A stretch of DNA of 64,000 nucleotides, taken from contig NW_020653718.1 in assembly GCF_003589595.1 (NCBI RefSeq), positions 231,143-295,142 on the forward strand, read 5' to 3'. This document shows positions 10,610-22,629 of this stretch, piece by piece (position 1 is the first letter of the stretch; each line of letters opens with the position of its first letter). A program made the position numbers and the translations under genes. The notes under the pieces are model-generated. The model saw only the letters and a list, made by a program, of their open reading frames with translations. It was not told the DNA's origin and searched no databases. This DNA is from Hyposmocoma kahamanoa. Its lineage: Eukaryota > Arthropoda > Insecta > Lepidoptera > Cosmopterigidae.

Positions 10610-11460
10610 AGTACACTTTTTGTTAGATAAAATGTTATACAAAGCTTTTAACGGACTTCTTTGTCAGTACAGTGTGTGACGACAAAAGCAAACATTATAT
10701 AAATATATAAGGTAATAAAAGAATTGCTTGCAAAATTGTTTCTCGTATTCCACACCCTATCTGTTTATTTTCTCGTTTAAAGAGTTTAAGTTAATTTAAA
10801 TTGCAAACGAGCGAATAAACGAATATTTACATTTCAAAGTTCTAAAATGTCTTTATAATTTTAAAATAAAGTCGCAGTCAGACTACCATTTTACACTGAT
10901 TGCTAAAAAGTAAAATAAATGGCGTAACAAAAAGAGTATCAATGAAGAAGAAACCTTTTACTTTTATAGCCCATAAATGCGCTTTAACCTTTTAAAAATA
11001 ATGTTTTAAGCTTTAATAAAAAATCTATATATCTGGATTAGACGCCATTTTGTATTAGGTTTATGGCTCATCATTTTTTGTAAGATAGATTTATTCGAAA
11101 TTGAAGTCGAAGACGATTATATTTTGCGCCCTGTTAGATTCTTAGACTGGGACTGAATACACATCCTTACACTTGAAAATGCAGGATTGTTTTTAATAAA
11201 ACTTAGAGAAGTCATATATATCCACATTCACTCAAACACACGCACATACAGAGATACACACAAAGACAATTCCATGGTAACAGGACAGATAGCTAGCATG
11301 AGATGACTCTTGTGTGAAGCCTTTGATATGATCCCGTTCCACGGGTAGGTAAGCATGAGTGGCACGGGCTCCACTGCCAGATTAACTAAAAACATCAAAA
11401 AGCTGATATACAATGTGTTGATTTGTACCCTCGTCATATTTATGAAATTCGTAATAGAAA
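10610..11460. other. No feature recognised
   Basis: This is AT-rich DNA without a recognisable gene. The 69-codon minus frame at 11228-11437 has no resemblance I know. Confidence 0.45.
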
Positions 11461-11465
11461 TACTG

Positions 11466-11746
11466 GTTGGACTGTACGAAAGGGGGCACTATGGAAACTG
11501 GTTAGAACATTTTTAAAGATTCTTTTATTTTGAAATTGTTTTTAGTATTTGTTTCGAAAGAAAGATAAGATAAAAATAAACTTTTAGTTCTTATTAATTT
11601 TTCTCCGCGGGTGATAGTTTTCGAGAAAATTAAGCTGAATATTTTTCATTTACCAAAAAACTAATAAAACTAAACTACTGAAAAATTCAATCGATTTTTT
11701 TAACTTACGTCGAGTTTCCATAGTGCCCCCTTTTCTACCGCCTGAC
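11466..11746. mobile_element. MITE with GGGGGCACTATGGAAAC termini
   Basis: A perfect 21-bp inverted repeat occupies 11479-11499 and 11713-11733 (core gggggcactatggaaact). A weaker match extends outwards to about 11466 and 11746 (tggttggactgtacgaa against tggtcaggcggtagaaa). The 210-bp interior is AT-rich and non-coding. The structure fits a miniature inverted-repeat DNA transposon. I could not fix a target duplication, so the superfamily is open. Confidence 0.75.
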
Positions 11747-12024
11747 CATCTCACCGCTAAATTATCTAAAAATGTTTTAAAAAAATATTCTGTTCATATT
11801 CTGGCTATTTGTATCTAGTATAGTTTTGCAAAATTATCCATAAATACTATCCACCGTGCGAGCGTAGCGACCTAGAGCACCCGATCGCCCGTCCTCTATC
11901 GGTACGTAAATTTTCTCGATCGCTTATTTACCTATTTTTTATTGTTATGATTGTGAGTTATTTTATGTATGGTTTAAATTCAGTTTTGGTAGGTTTAGGT
12001 TGCATGAGGTATTGCTAGAAGCGT

Positions 12025-12130
12025 TTTTTTTTTATAAAATATAAGTGCGCATTCGACCTCTATCTCACCTAATGGAAAGTTCAAGATCTTTTAGTCAGGT
12101 GATTGCCAATCTATGTTTACTTATCACATT
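12025..12130 (-). repeat. CR1-like LINE 3'-end fragment
   Basis: On the minus strand the sequence reads ggtgagatagaggtcgaatg, then cgcacttatattttataaaaa. This matches the end of the LINE copy at 53187-53830 and the copies at 21932-22005 and 40062-40470. Confidence 0.7.
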
Positions 12131-12169
12131 AATTAAAAAATAAGAATTTATGACTTCTTTTCCTTTTTT

Positions 12170-12465
12170 AACCGACTTCAAAAAAGGAGGAGGTTCTCAA
12201 TTCGACTGTATGTTCTTCTTTTTTGTTTTTTTTTTTGTATGTATGTTACGCGATAACTCCGGTATTTGTGAATCGATTTTAGAAAGAGGGTAATTCCATA
12301 GTGGTCCCATTTTATTTTGAAGAAAATCAACCACCTCAAAGGGTGGCTGTTCACGCATGAAGATTCATTTTTATAAATAGCGCCTGACTTTAATTTAGGA
12401 GCAATTACTTTTAGCAATTATTTAGTTGATTTTGCTATTTCTCCGATTCAATTTTTTAGTGATTT
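12170..12465 (+). repeat. Family E repeat copy
   Basis: It begins accgacttcaaaaaaggagg and continues through gaggttctcaattcgactgt, a T-rich spacer, gttacgcgataactccgg, tccatagtggtcccatttta, cctcaaagggtggctgttca and aaatagcgcctgacttta. This repeat is common in lepidopteran genomes. It encodes nothing here. Its near-identical partner lies in opposite orientation at 15165-15606. Confidence 0.85.
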
Positions 12466-12469
12466 GGAT

Positions 12470-12930
12470 TCAGTTTCGAATATAGAATTATCTCGATAAT
12501 ATGGCGAGAATGCAAATTAAACACTGTATATCATTCTTAGACAATGATGTTCCATTTTGCTGTGGAAACGTTGAGTCCTTATGTGACATCGGCGAAACTA
12601 TTCGCAAAGGAACTTACAATTCGTCGTTCAAGCCTGTTGTGACCATCTTCTTCATCTTGCCGTGTAGATGACGTACACTGTACTATTGCGACATAAAACT
12701 TCGTCAAGGGACTCTCGCTGACCTGCGGACATGTGTGCAATCATGGTAAAAGGGTTTGCCCATCGGCGAAACATGCTCGCCGGTGTTCAGAAGGCTGGCT
12801 ATTTCTTACGCCAAAAAATAATCTCAATTATTTATAGGGATATATTACAATCCTTCAGTGCAGGGTGAACCAAGGTTCGACCCCCAGTGAAAATTATCAC
12901 TTTAAAATAGTAGTATCCAGTGTAGACATC
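12470..12930. other. No feature recognised
   Basis: This is a mixed-composition stretch without a frame or repeat I can name. It may contain older LINE sequence, but no motif supports that. Confidence 0.4.
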
Positions 12931-12934
12931 CGAG

Positions 12935-13110
12935 GAAATTAGACATCAGAGGGCGCGGCAGACCACCTCAGCGCTGAATGGACGACATCCGACGACACGG
13001 AGGTCGGAACTGGATGAGTCGGGTACAAGATCGCCAACAGTGGAAGAAGAGGGAAGAAGCCTACATCCAAGATTGGACAATAAAACGGTCGCCATGATGA
13101 TGATGATCGA
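12935..13110 (+). pseudogene. RTE LINE C-terminal fragment
   Basis: The plus strand encodes RGRGRPPQR, a stop (where RTE proteins normally have W), MDDIRRHGGRNWMSRVQDR and QQWKKREEAYIQDWT, then a tail of (gat)n. This is the conserved C-terminus of lepidopteran RTE-type endonuclease/reverse-transcriptase proteins, usually RPRTRW-DDI...W...A.DR..W...EAY.Q.W. One nonsense change apart, the frame is open for about 50 codons. Everything upstream is lost by 5' truncation. Confidence 0.85.
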
Positions 13111-13154
13111 GTGTAGAAAATTTTATTTCTTTCTTCTGCATATTAATTCCTTTT

Positions 13155-14015
13155 TCACTTCTCATGCTCTAAAAGTACGTCATGATAAGAGCACTCTTCA
13201 CGTACGATCACATGTAGTTTTATAAAACCATAAAGTATAGGTAGCAAAAAGTAGTATATTTTTATCGAGGGACTAAAACGAGTCAATACGATAGGTAAAC
13301 CCGAGGTGGTTAGCCACCCGAGCTTTAGCGAAGGTGTCTATTACTCCGTGTGTTCATATAAGCTTTTAGTTGTGAGGTGAAAACTTTTTTTTTATTATTG
13401 AAAAAAGAAAAATTTATTTATTTATTTCAATAGTTTACGCTCTACAATAAAATCACGAACCAAAATTCTGAAGTTTTCGTGGTTTTTTTTTATCTAACCA
13501 GACCCAGATACAACAAATGCAACAAAACGCCACGCTTAGCGGTCTTTGGCAATTATGAGCGTCTTTACATCGCGTCACTAAAATGGTCCATACAGAAACG
13601 CACTAAAGCGGGAAAATAATATGGCGCCACGATCTACGTAAAGGCACGGAACTAAAACCGAGTGTAGTCTTAGAACGTAACATTTTCGTATTAAAAATGG
13701 TCCACACCCAATCACTTTTTATTATTGAATCTCTGTGAGACGGTAGGTTTATTTCCTTTGATGAAATATTATAATGTTAAATTATAATTATCTTTTTTTT
13801 TTGTTTTTGTGTTTGTTTTTAAGTGTTAACTAACACTTAATGAAGTTTTACCTTTTAGCACAAACCAGAGCAAGTATTGGCTATTCGAGTTTGTCTAGGT
13901 CACTCGAAGTAAATTAAAAAGCTAGGTACTTTTTACTACCTACGGATTAAATGGTGTACTTTACTCCCTATACGTAAGGCTATATTGATGAGTACTTTTA
14001 GAGCATGAGAAGTGA
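13155..14015. mobile_element. Non-autonomous DNA element with 23-bp terminal inverted repeat
   Basis: The sequence cacttctcatgctctaaaag at 13155-13177 (23 bp) reappears as its exact inverse complement at 13993-14015. Inner blocks are also inverted: ataggtagcaaaaagta near 13240 against tactttttactaccta near 13930. The interior of roughly 815 bp has no transposase frame. This is a DNA-transposon derivative or large MITE. The flanks do not show an obvious target duplication. Confidence 0.75.
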
Positions 14016-14661
14016 AAAACTATTATACTGGCCTTTGGACATTCATTCAATAAAACAGTTACGTACTTTGCACGTAACAACCTTAAAGGATTGGATGAAA
14101 ATCCAAAAAAAGAAAAAAGAAAATATAATAAAGGAGGGGAAAACCTCTAGATTTTATGAGATAAAGCACGATGATTTATAGCGTTCTTTATTGCAGTGTT
14201 TGTCACAGAGGCGTCGTACCGACCTCTGATTAGGCGTGGAACGGTATGAATACACAGCTTTTGCGTCATGAAATGTGATATCGTATATTTTGTATGCATT
14301 TTGATGACTTTTTCTAACGGAGTAAGTTGCTATATATTTGTACAGGTAACAAAATTGAATTCTATTTTTGTAATAATTTTTTTTTAATTGTTAGCATTTT
14401 TTTAATAAGTAAAATACATAGTAGAATAATACCTTGGGAATCAACTTTAAAATTACGCCATGTGTATATGTACATAGCATTATTGCACGCGACTGTACAT
14501 TGTCCAATGAAACGCGTCTAAAGTAAATTATTTGAATTCTTCATTTCCATGTAAAAATGACATTACACATTTTACACAAATTTAAATTTTACTAAAGTGC
14601 AATAATTTAAATAAATGTCAATGGGGTACTTTGACTTTTGGATAATGTCACCAATTTGAGT

Positions 14662-14856
14662 AAAAATTTATTTTTTTACAATATCTAGTTACGGGACGAA
14701 CAAGTCGTGGGCCGGGTGGTAAGCTACAGGTCTGTTCATAACAGTTGCAGTACCATTCAGAGGTTTAAATCGCAAAGATCTGAGGGGCACTGCACCTGTC
14801 ACCCTTAGATATAAGTTGACAAGTTCCATGTGCCAGTAATTTCATCGTTCCCTGTA
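14662..14856 (-). repeat. R-A repeat, 3' half
   Basis: This minus-strand copy includes the tail (taactagatattgtaaaaaa), the 'cacgacttgttcgtcccgta' block and the 'cctcagatctttgcgattta' block. It ends at 'ggcacatggaacttgtcaac'. Confidence 0.82.
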
Positions 14857-15164
14857 CGTTGCTTCAAGTTTTATTTAAAAGAATTTACCAAGTTGGCACT
14901 TTTTAATGTAACCTTTGGAAACTAATTGTACAATACAAAAAGTTTAAATTTAAATTATCAGAAGTCCTGGCAAAGATGCAATTTCTAGACAGAAACCGAT
15001 GGCACCTACCGATGTTTTTCTTATATAACCTTTTTTTTCTGAAGGATAATTTGCAGTCTGCCATAACGGCCTTGACTGCACCACCGGATAAAAGGCTGAA
15101 GGCTCTTAACTCATTAAAACTTTATGTAGCTGGTCTAAGGCGCCTACATGGACACGGACCTTAG

Positions 15165-15606
15165 CTCCTCCTCAAAAGTACGTGGAATTACGTCTATTTG
15201 CTAAGTTTTATTGAAATATCCCCTAATTCTCCACTATACAGGACTTGATACTGGAGATAATAAAAATAGGTTCTCACTACGACACTACTCAAAGTATATC
15301 GAGAGAAAAACGCCTTGAATTGGAGAAATAGCAAAATCAAATAAATAATTGCTAAAAGTAATTGCTCCTAAATTAAAGTTAGGCGCTATTTATAAAATGA
15401 ATCTTCATGCGTGAATAGCCACCCTTTGAGGTGGATGATTTTCTTCAAAATGAAATGGGACCACTATGGAAATACCCTCTTTCCAACAAAAAAAGAATCA
15501 TGAAAATCGGTTCACAAATATCGGAGTTATCGCGTAACATACATACAAAAAAAAAAAAGAACACACAGTCGAATTGAGAACCTCCTCCTTTTTTGAAGTC
15601 GGTCAA
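15165..15606 (-). repeat. Family E repeat copy, inverted relative to 12170
   Basis: On the minus strand it begins accgacttcaaaaaaggagg and matches 12170-12465 almost base for base across the 'tagtggtccca' and 'gcgcctaactttaatttagg' blocks. It then continues into additional family sequence (cgatatactttgagtagtg, then ttcaataaaacttagcaaat) also seen at 54240-54330 and 60700-60900. Confidence 0.85.
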
Positions 15607-15609
15607 AAC

Positions 15610-16345
15610 GAAACAAAAAAATGAATAAATTACAAAGGAATAAAGAAATATTTAACAAACAAGAAATTGTATGTCGTTGATATGAATGCGCCCGCGCATA
15701 AAATTACAATTGTAGCCGCCAGCCCAAGTAGAAGTTGATGAGGATCTCGACGAGCTCGTAAAATTAAAGACGATTTAAGTAGACTATAATATATTGGCAA
15801 TAGGCTGCTGGTTTACGGGAGTAGTGCCATTAATCGTTAAACAGTGGTGGTTTCTTAAAGACGTACAATTCAAAAGTGAACGTCCTTTTTGACCTTTTTG
15901 AGTTCATACGAAAAGTTCGTTAAATTGTGGCAGGGGTGAAATAACATTATGTGGTGTTAGTTGATTGGTTCAAAAAAGGCGCCTACGTAATGTGCCCTTC
16001 ACGAGCGTTTAGTTAATGCTTTGAAAGTTATATTAAATTTTACTACAAATTCAGTTGCGTTCGCAATAACAATAAACGACATATTGAAACTTCAATCACA
16101 ACTTAAATACTAAAATGTTTAAAATACATTTAAACAAAATATATAACTATAATATATTAGGATAACTATTTCTCTAGTATTCATAACAAACAGTAGTCAC
16201 AGTTTAATACAAAATGAATTTGGAAATACAACGACTTTAGAAGTCTTTAGAGTCCTTGGCTGGAAAGACTCGTACTACACGACCCAATGGCCAGAATTGT
16301 AGATGAACCATATCATCCTTTAATCTTTGGCTTGCTTAAGTTGAT
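15610..16345. other. No feature recognised
   Basis: Nothing is supported here. Frames are short and no repeat family seen elsewhere in the window recurs. Confidence 0.45.
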
Positions 16346-16349
16346 GATC

Positions 16350-16553
16350 TCTGAGGTTGAATGATTTGTACATCCGTTTTCATATTATCGCGATCTCTGA
16401 GATTCCGGGTTTGTTCCCCGCTCGGGTCAATGTAGAAAATTAACTTTTCTGTATTATCTCGGGTCTGGATGTCTGTGGTGCCGTCGTTGCTTTAGTTATT
16501 TACTTTAGGATCAGAACAACGTATGTGATATTGTCTAATATTTCTATTTATAC
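16350..16553 (+). repeat. SINE-C copy
   Basis: A decayed tRNA-like head ends ccgggtttgttccccgctcg (a mutated box B), followed by the family body: gtcaatgtagaaaattaact, tgtattatctcgggtctgg, ggatcagaacaacgtatgtg and the tail atattgtctaatattt. Other copies lie at 42401-42645 and 49380-49512. Confidence 0.75.
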
Positions 16554-16559
16554 TATAAT

Positions 16560-16768
16560 GTGCCAGATAACCACACAAATTGCCTGCTCTCAAACTAGAG
16601 AATTCCCTGTACTATGAGTGCTAGAGCAACGGAATTACCTCTGGGGCACTTCCCAGAAAACCTAGATCAGAACCAATTTAGAAAAGTTTATTTCCCAAAT
16701 TGGTCCTTCCAGGAATCGGACCCAGGATCTCCGCATCCAGCGCCCACAGTCCAACCCGTTGGTAGGTA
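16560..16768 (-). repeat. SINE-D copy
   Basis: On the minus strand, a tRNA-like head (ggttggactgtgggcgctgg, then ggtccgattcctggaagg) is followed by ccaatttgggaaataaactt and the body 'cttttctaaattggttct...gggaagtgcccc'. It matches the plus-strand copy at 44383-44582. Confidence 0.75.
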
Positions 16769-16769
16769 C

Positions 16770-19700
16770 TGAACGACAGATACTATAAAACACACAACGT
16801 ATAAAATATAGATTTTGGATATAGATTTGGGACTATAGAGTCCCAACTACATAAACGTAGTAACGCAAGTCTTTCAACGTATTGAATTCCACCACCAGTA
16901 CTATAAATATGTCCCTGTAGGTTATACGTCTTCCCGTACACACGTCTTGAGTTTCCCAATATTGGCTGTACATACAATCAGACCTTTTGTTACGAATATG
17001 CTCCACACAAACACGCTTAATGTTTTTGTTGTTTATGCAAGGATAAACCAAATCGTTTTTCCTTCGTAGAGATTTTACCCTTTCACTTTCAAGCTAAAGC
17101 TGATGTCAAGCTAATTCGAAATCAATGTAAATTGACTCAGAAAGTCTCTTTTCGTTCATAATATCTTTCAATTCCTTCAAACATTTTCCATCGGAGTTGG
17201 CTAAGATATATTTTTTTAAACTCCTTTAGGCTTATTGAATGAAAAATGTTGACACATAAAGACTGTTGGACCATTTCATACGACATGATGACTGTTCAAG
17301 CGAAGGTTAGGTTCCGTATGATTTATTTACTTGCCTAAATCAAAAGAAAATTGCATTTTTATAGTATCTTTTTATAAAAAGATCAAAGAAAAAGCAAAGA
17401 ATAAACATCAACAGGAGTTTATGTCATATCATGAGAGAAAACGACATAACATCAAAACACGCAAGCAAAATGTTTAATAATTTTAATTTTTCATTAGTGA
17501 AAATTTCATAATTTTTAAATAAAAGCCATATTTTAATGCATTCGCTCTGTCGACAAATTTTAATGAAAATTAAAAAAAGCCAATCGTAAAACAAAAGCAA
17601 CGTCTCATTTTTATTCAAACCAATTCACAGGCAGTGTTTATGAGCTGAAGTTTGTCATAACGCGATAAAAAGCGTTTATTGTTAATGGGAATAATTGGCT
17701 GAGTTTGGCAGAGAACAAGCAATTGCCAACAGATTGTTGATATTAGTGAGTTAGTTAACAAACTTTGTGAACAATCTTTAGTACTGAATCTCCGCAGTTC
17801 CTATATATTAAAGTTTCATTTTCTCCGATATCTTTACGGTATTCATCACGATCTTATACTATCGTTATCCATTTATTAAGTACCTGCAGTTATAGCTTCA
17901 GATTGTTGCTTTGCTATTTCATGAATTTAAACCTATGACGGGTTTTTGCGATATCCTCTTGTCTTGCTTAGCTTAGTTTAGATTGTTCCCACTTGGCAGT
18001 AAGCATCGGTACTGCGTCCATATTTAAAGGACAATGGCAAACTCCCTTATAAATTTTTGTTGGCATAATTTATATGCGTCTGTTCATGAAAAATGCGTGA
18101 AAATATAGAGTTGAAATTCCTGAACAAATTTTGTTTTGGGTTTACTATTCTGAGAAGTCAGGAACTAAAGATATTCCAGTTTGAAGTTTAGGAGGTTTTG
18201 TGTTACGTAATTGAATAAAATATATTCGGTGTATTATTATATCAAAATAAACTACAGAAGCCTTAAACAGAGTTAATAAAAGCTGAAAGACGCCGTCGGT
18301 TTGTAGCGTGACGAAAGTTCAGAGGAAATTATTTTATAAACAAACTATTACACTGGTAACTCGGACACAAATTTTTTAATCTATCCCTGATTTTGTCAGT
18401 TTTACAATTTTCTCGCGTGGCATTTTGGAAAAGAAATTATCGATTTAATTTTTGTAACGAAGTAGTTAATCTTTTATTGGCTCATTACAAATCGGTCGAA
18501 TACATGTGATGTTACGTGAACTAAATGTGGACCACATCCATACGCTGGTACTGAAATTCCTTTTTTTACGGCTAGATGTCGCTCAACTTCAAGAAATTGA
18601 GAAACTGTTAGTTGTAGATATCAGTCCAGTTACATACTAATTATAAGTCATTAGAGTTTCTTATAAATATGATTTTACTTCCAAATTTAGATAGGTCGCT
18701 ATTGTAATTTAAAAAACCTAATGAATTTATTTTATTCAAGCTTGTAATTAAGACATTTCAAGACACAGCCGAATTCTTTTAACTATTGTTTTACCATTGC
18801 TCTTTGTTTTCAATTTATCGTAAGTATATTTCACATTATTTTTTTTTGTGCTAAGACGCATGTTTAATATGTATGCAGTGCTGAAGCGTGTCTGCCGGCA
18901 AATGGAGTCGAACCCTTGTCTGCCAATTTTAATCAGATAAAGCGTTTAATCAAGATCGGGATACGAGACAAAACTACTGTCTACTTAGATTGATTGTTTG
19001 AAGACAAACATAAAATGCTAATAAATGTAAATGACTACGTTTAACATAAAGGACCGAGAGAAAAAACTACATTAATTATGTTTTCTTTATAGGATCTCCA
19101 AGGAGAGGAACCAATTATTTTTCTTCTTATATATTTTTTGGCTCGTCGTTGATAACATTTGATTCAAAGTGACAAGAGCTGTGTGTGTCTTAGTTGTAAA
19201 CAATAACAATATTTTATTTTTATTTCCTGTTGGGTCACCATTATGTCTGACAGTTGAGACAAGACATCCTATTTCTTATCACCCTTCATATTTTTCAAAA
19301 CAATTTCGTAAATCCTATCATAGACATAAATCGAAAAATCGTCATGAACCAGGGCAGGGAAGAGTCACAAAGTCGTTTCATTCCTATCCTCAAAGGTCTA
19401 TTGTTAGTAATTTGATGCGATTGAGGGTTAACAACTGACGGGCAATCCGGCATTCAATTTGCTACACGGTACATAATGACACAATGATCCGCTCGTTCGT
19501 TTGATCGTTTTCATTCCCTTTGTGGTTATCGAAAAAGTTCCAAGATAGCATCATGACATGTGTGGTTTCTTAATTTTCTTGGTTTTATGTTTGTAATAAT
19601 TAACACCCTGACAAGTTTTATAAGTATTTGAGTGTGATATAGTTTTAAGTTTAGTTTATAGTTTCTTTGTCCGACTGTTTGTCATGTCGTTTATTATACA

Positions 19701-20945
19701 TGTACCCATTTATTAACAATAATTTTTTTGGCATTGCGTGACCTATGGTTATATCACTAGCTTATGCAAAATGAAACAAAAACGTATAACACCTTTATAC
19801 TGTACTTTTTGGAATTAAGACAGACATCTTCAACGATAGCCTTGGAATCCCACATAGCTTCAAAGATTTTGGTTGAGACAGAATTCCTCGTCACCACATT
19901 ACTCTTTATCATTAAAGAAAGTCATTAATAGGAAAATAATCTTTGTGAAGTGTGTATGTACTCTGAAGAATGTTCAAACTTGCGGCTACTTCTTTTTGGT
20001 GTGCTATCTCATATCGGAGGTCGGCAATCAGTACATCCGCTTTGGCCGTTACATTAGGCTCGAAAGAGTCCTGTGGTCCGCATGTTGTAACAAACAAAAT
20101 TTTGGAGCCATATAGTTTTTCTAATATATAATTATAATATAATTTCTTGTGATTTTGGGACTGAGCTGGAATAATCTAACTCAAGATTGTTATGTAAATA
20201 CTGTTTCTATTGTAATCAAGTTTGTCCTTAAATAATTATTAATTTCTTTTACTCGGATGGAGGGTGCTGCATATAGGCGGTGTCGTAAAACAATGTTAAC
20301 TTCAATTACACATGTTCCTATTTAATTAATATGACTGTAGCGAACCACAGTAGTCTGTTAAAAATATTTATGAATTTCATATTGTCTTTTTGTCAGCAAA
20401 TTTTTTCAATAGTTTTGTTTTTGGCGCTTTTTCTTTGTTTCATCATTGTTTTATCTATTGTCATGCTCATGTACATCTTATATTTTGTTTCTGTCTTTAA
20501 ATAAACTATAAGTACATTTTATTTGATCGTACTTAGTCCTCCTTAGCACCCGAAAATCTTTCACAACAGTCCACAATGATACATATAATCAAATCGTAGC
20601 AAATGGAAAGCTATAATCCCTGCGTATCTCGATGGGAAAAGGGTATGAAATATCTGTGTGTATGTAGAATCAATTCCTAAAATAATTATTCTAAATCTAG
20701 TCACGCTTTAGGATGTCTCAACTTTAGAATAAAATAACAACCTGTACTAGTCTAAACCTTGTTTAGATCACAAGATGCTTAATACTTGTTGAAAGCTTTT
20801 AAAGTTAAGTGGCTTTCAACTACGTTAACTCTCTTGTCAACTTTACCATAACATTAGCGTTTACGTTCAATTTTGTTTACAGGTGCGGTTTATACCACAA
20901 ACCAGGTTAGAGATTTAAGTGCGTGCTATGTAGGTATATTATGCA
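16770..20945. other. Four-kilobase quiet stretch, no feature recognised
   Basis: No recognisable coding sequence, LINE, SINE or R-A copy occurs in this AT-rich span. Frames of up to 89 codons (for example 19169-19438) show no motif I know. The absence of the families that saturate the rest of the window is itself noticeable. Confidence 0.45.
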
Positions 20946-20949
20946 TAGA

Positions 20950-21096
20950 ATAACGCACACAACTCAACATAGCCATGGACACACACATAGACAACCACAA
21001 ATTACACCTAAGCTCACGAGAGAAATAAATGTAAGCTATTCAAATATTTCTCCCGTGGCAGTCCGGTATGATAACCGTTCGGATACGTAGGCAGTT
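20950..21096 (-). repeat. SINE-B copy with internal deletion
   Basis: On the minus strand it begins aactgcctacgtatccgaac and has ggttatcataccggactgcc, then jumps to acgggagaaatatttgaata, losing the box-B part. It ends with the 'ttgtggttgtctatgtgtgt' block and the tail 'gttgagttgtgtgcgttatt'. Confidence 0.8.
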
Positions 21097-21124
21097 AAAC
21101 ATATAAGTAACATATAAGTCTCAT

Positions 21125-21430
21125 TCTAATTAGAGTAGTGGCAGTCCAGTGGGGTAGTTGATTCTCAATTGAGAGATAGACGGTTCGAATACCAGTGGCC
21201 GCTTTAATTTGTAAGCTACGTACATGTATCATTGTTCAGTAGCAATAGCTCTCGGTAACAGTAAAGGCAAATATTGTGATGAAACCTGCCCATAGAAGGA
21301 ATGTTCACAGGCTTTGGAAAACATGTGGTGTTCTCAAGCCGTGTTAGGTCATTGTGTCGGACTATGGCCTAAACCTTCTCCTTGGAGAAGACTCAGAGAT
21401 GATCACTCTACTGACCTGTATTTTTAACTT
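21125..21430 (+). repeat. SINE-S copy
   Basis: A tRNA-like head (agtggggtagttgattctca, then the box-B-like gttcgaataccagtgg) is followed by a body containing gttcacaggctttggaaaac and gtgtcggactatggcctaaa, then ccttctccttggagaagac. The same 'gac.a.ggcctaaacc' block occurs at 35125-35160 and 52510. This is a widespread lepidopteran SINE pattern. Confidence 0.65.
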
Positions 21431-21931
21431 TGTGTGGCTCCTCAACTACTTACGGTAGAAATACGACACCGCTATCCTGGTTAATGTGTCAAATGAAACT
21501 TACTATATTATTTTAATGTCATCGGATTTCCAAAACTTACCAAGTTTCAAGTCAATCGGACTAGAGAAAATAAAATGGATATTAATTTTATGAGTAAGAT
21601 CCCTAAACTAACCAATGGAAAGGACTGAAATGAAATTATCTTTATGCAACAGAAGATTTCAATCAGACATAAGCAAGAACCATCCGGATAAATTAGCCTT
21701 CAAATGAAAACAAACCACTTCAAGATCAGTCCAGCCGCTGAAGAGTTACGACGCCACAGGTAAACTTAAGGACATATATTTAGATACAAAGGCAAAGGAT
21801 TGAAATTTAGTACTCCCCTGTCTAGTATCTCATCATCAATTATACTTAACATCTAAGATCTAAGTCATGTCTAAATAATTTTTAAATAGGTTTTGGTCAC
21901 GACTGACTTGTGTCATAAAAAGAAATAGCTT

Positions 21932-22005
21932 TTTTTATTATTTTTAAAAGATAAGTGCGCATTTGACCTCCATCTCACATGATAGACAGTAACGAGGAGG
22001 ATCGC
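21932..22005 (-). repeat. CR1-like LINE 3'-end fragment
   Basis: The minus strand reads atcatgtgagatggaggtca, then aatgcgcacttatcttttaa. This is the same tail as at 12025-12130 and 53760-53830. Confidence 0.65.
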
Positions 22006-22410
22006 GAAAACCTAAGAACTCGACATTAGGAGTCCTGTAAACTAATTTTCTATCCATTGATTGTATTTTAAAAGGAAGTATCTTTAGTGTTACTTCAAAT
22101 TCATTTTCACAATCCACAATCACAATAAATGGAATTGAAATCTCACCAGACCTTTATACTGATATATTTGTTATTATAGACTGTATTAAAAGGGAAATAA
22201 AGAACTCGGCACAGAATGTCACTTGTCAATTCGCATAATGAAAGTATAATCCAAAGGCTTTGTCTTAGATCCACTTGCACGTGCCCATTGTCTAAAACCG
22301 TTCAACTTGAAAATAGGTCTGAATTTCGGAGAGATCAAATTTCGTAGGTACTATTTTAAATTGAATCCTTGTGCTTCAGAAATTTAAACACAATTGGTTT
22401 TTAATATATT

Positions 22411-22590
22411 AGCGCACACACAACAATGCACACTCATAGCCCTGGACTAGGGAAATCCCGTGTCGCGGGTGCCATGAGCTATGAACACACACTTTGTTGT
22501 AGGCCATACAAATATTTCTCCCGACCCGAATATAGAACCCGGGACTTCTGCGAGGCAGACCAACATGATATCCGTAGTCACTAGGCAGTT
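22411..22590 (-). repeat. SINE-B copy, diverged
   Basis: The minus strand holds aactgcctagtgactacgga, ggtctgcctcgcagaagtcc, cgggttctatattcgggtcg, ggagaaatatttgtatggcc and the 3' part with ggcacccgcgacacgggatt. Part of the middle body has been replaced or lost. Confidence 0.75.
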
Positions 22591-22629
22591 AGTACTAGTA
22601 CTAGATTTGACATTTCACTTACACTATTT

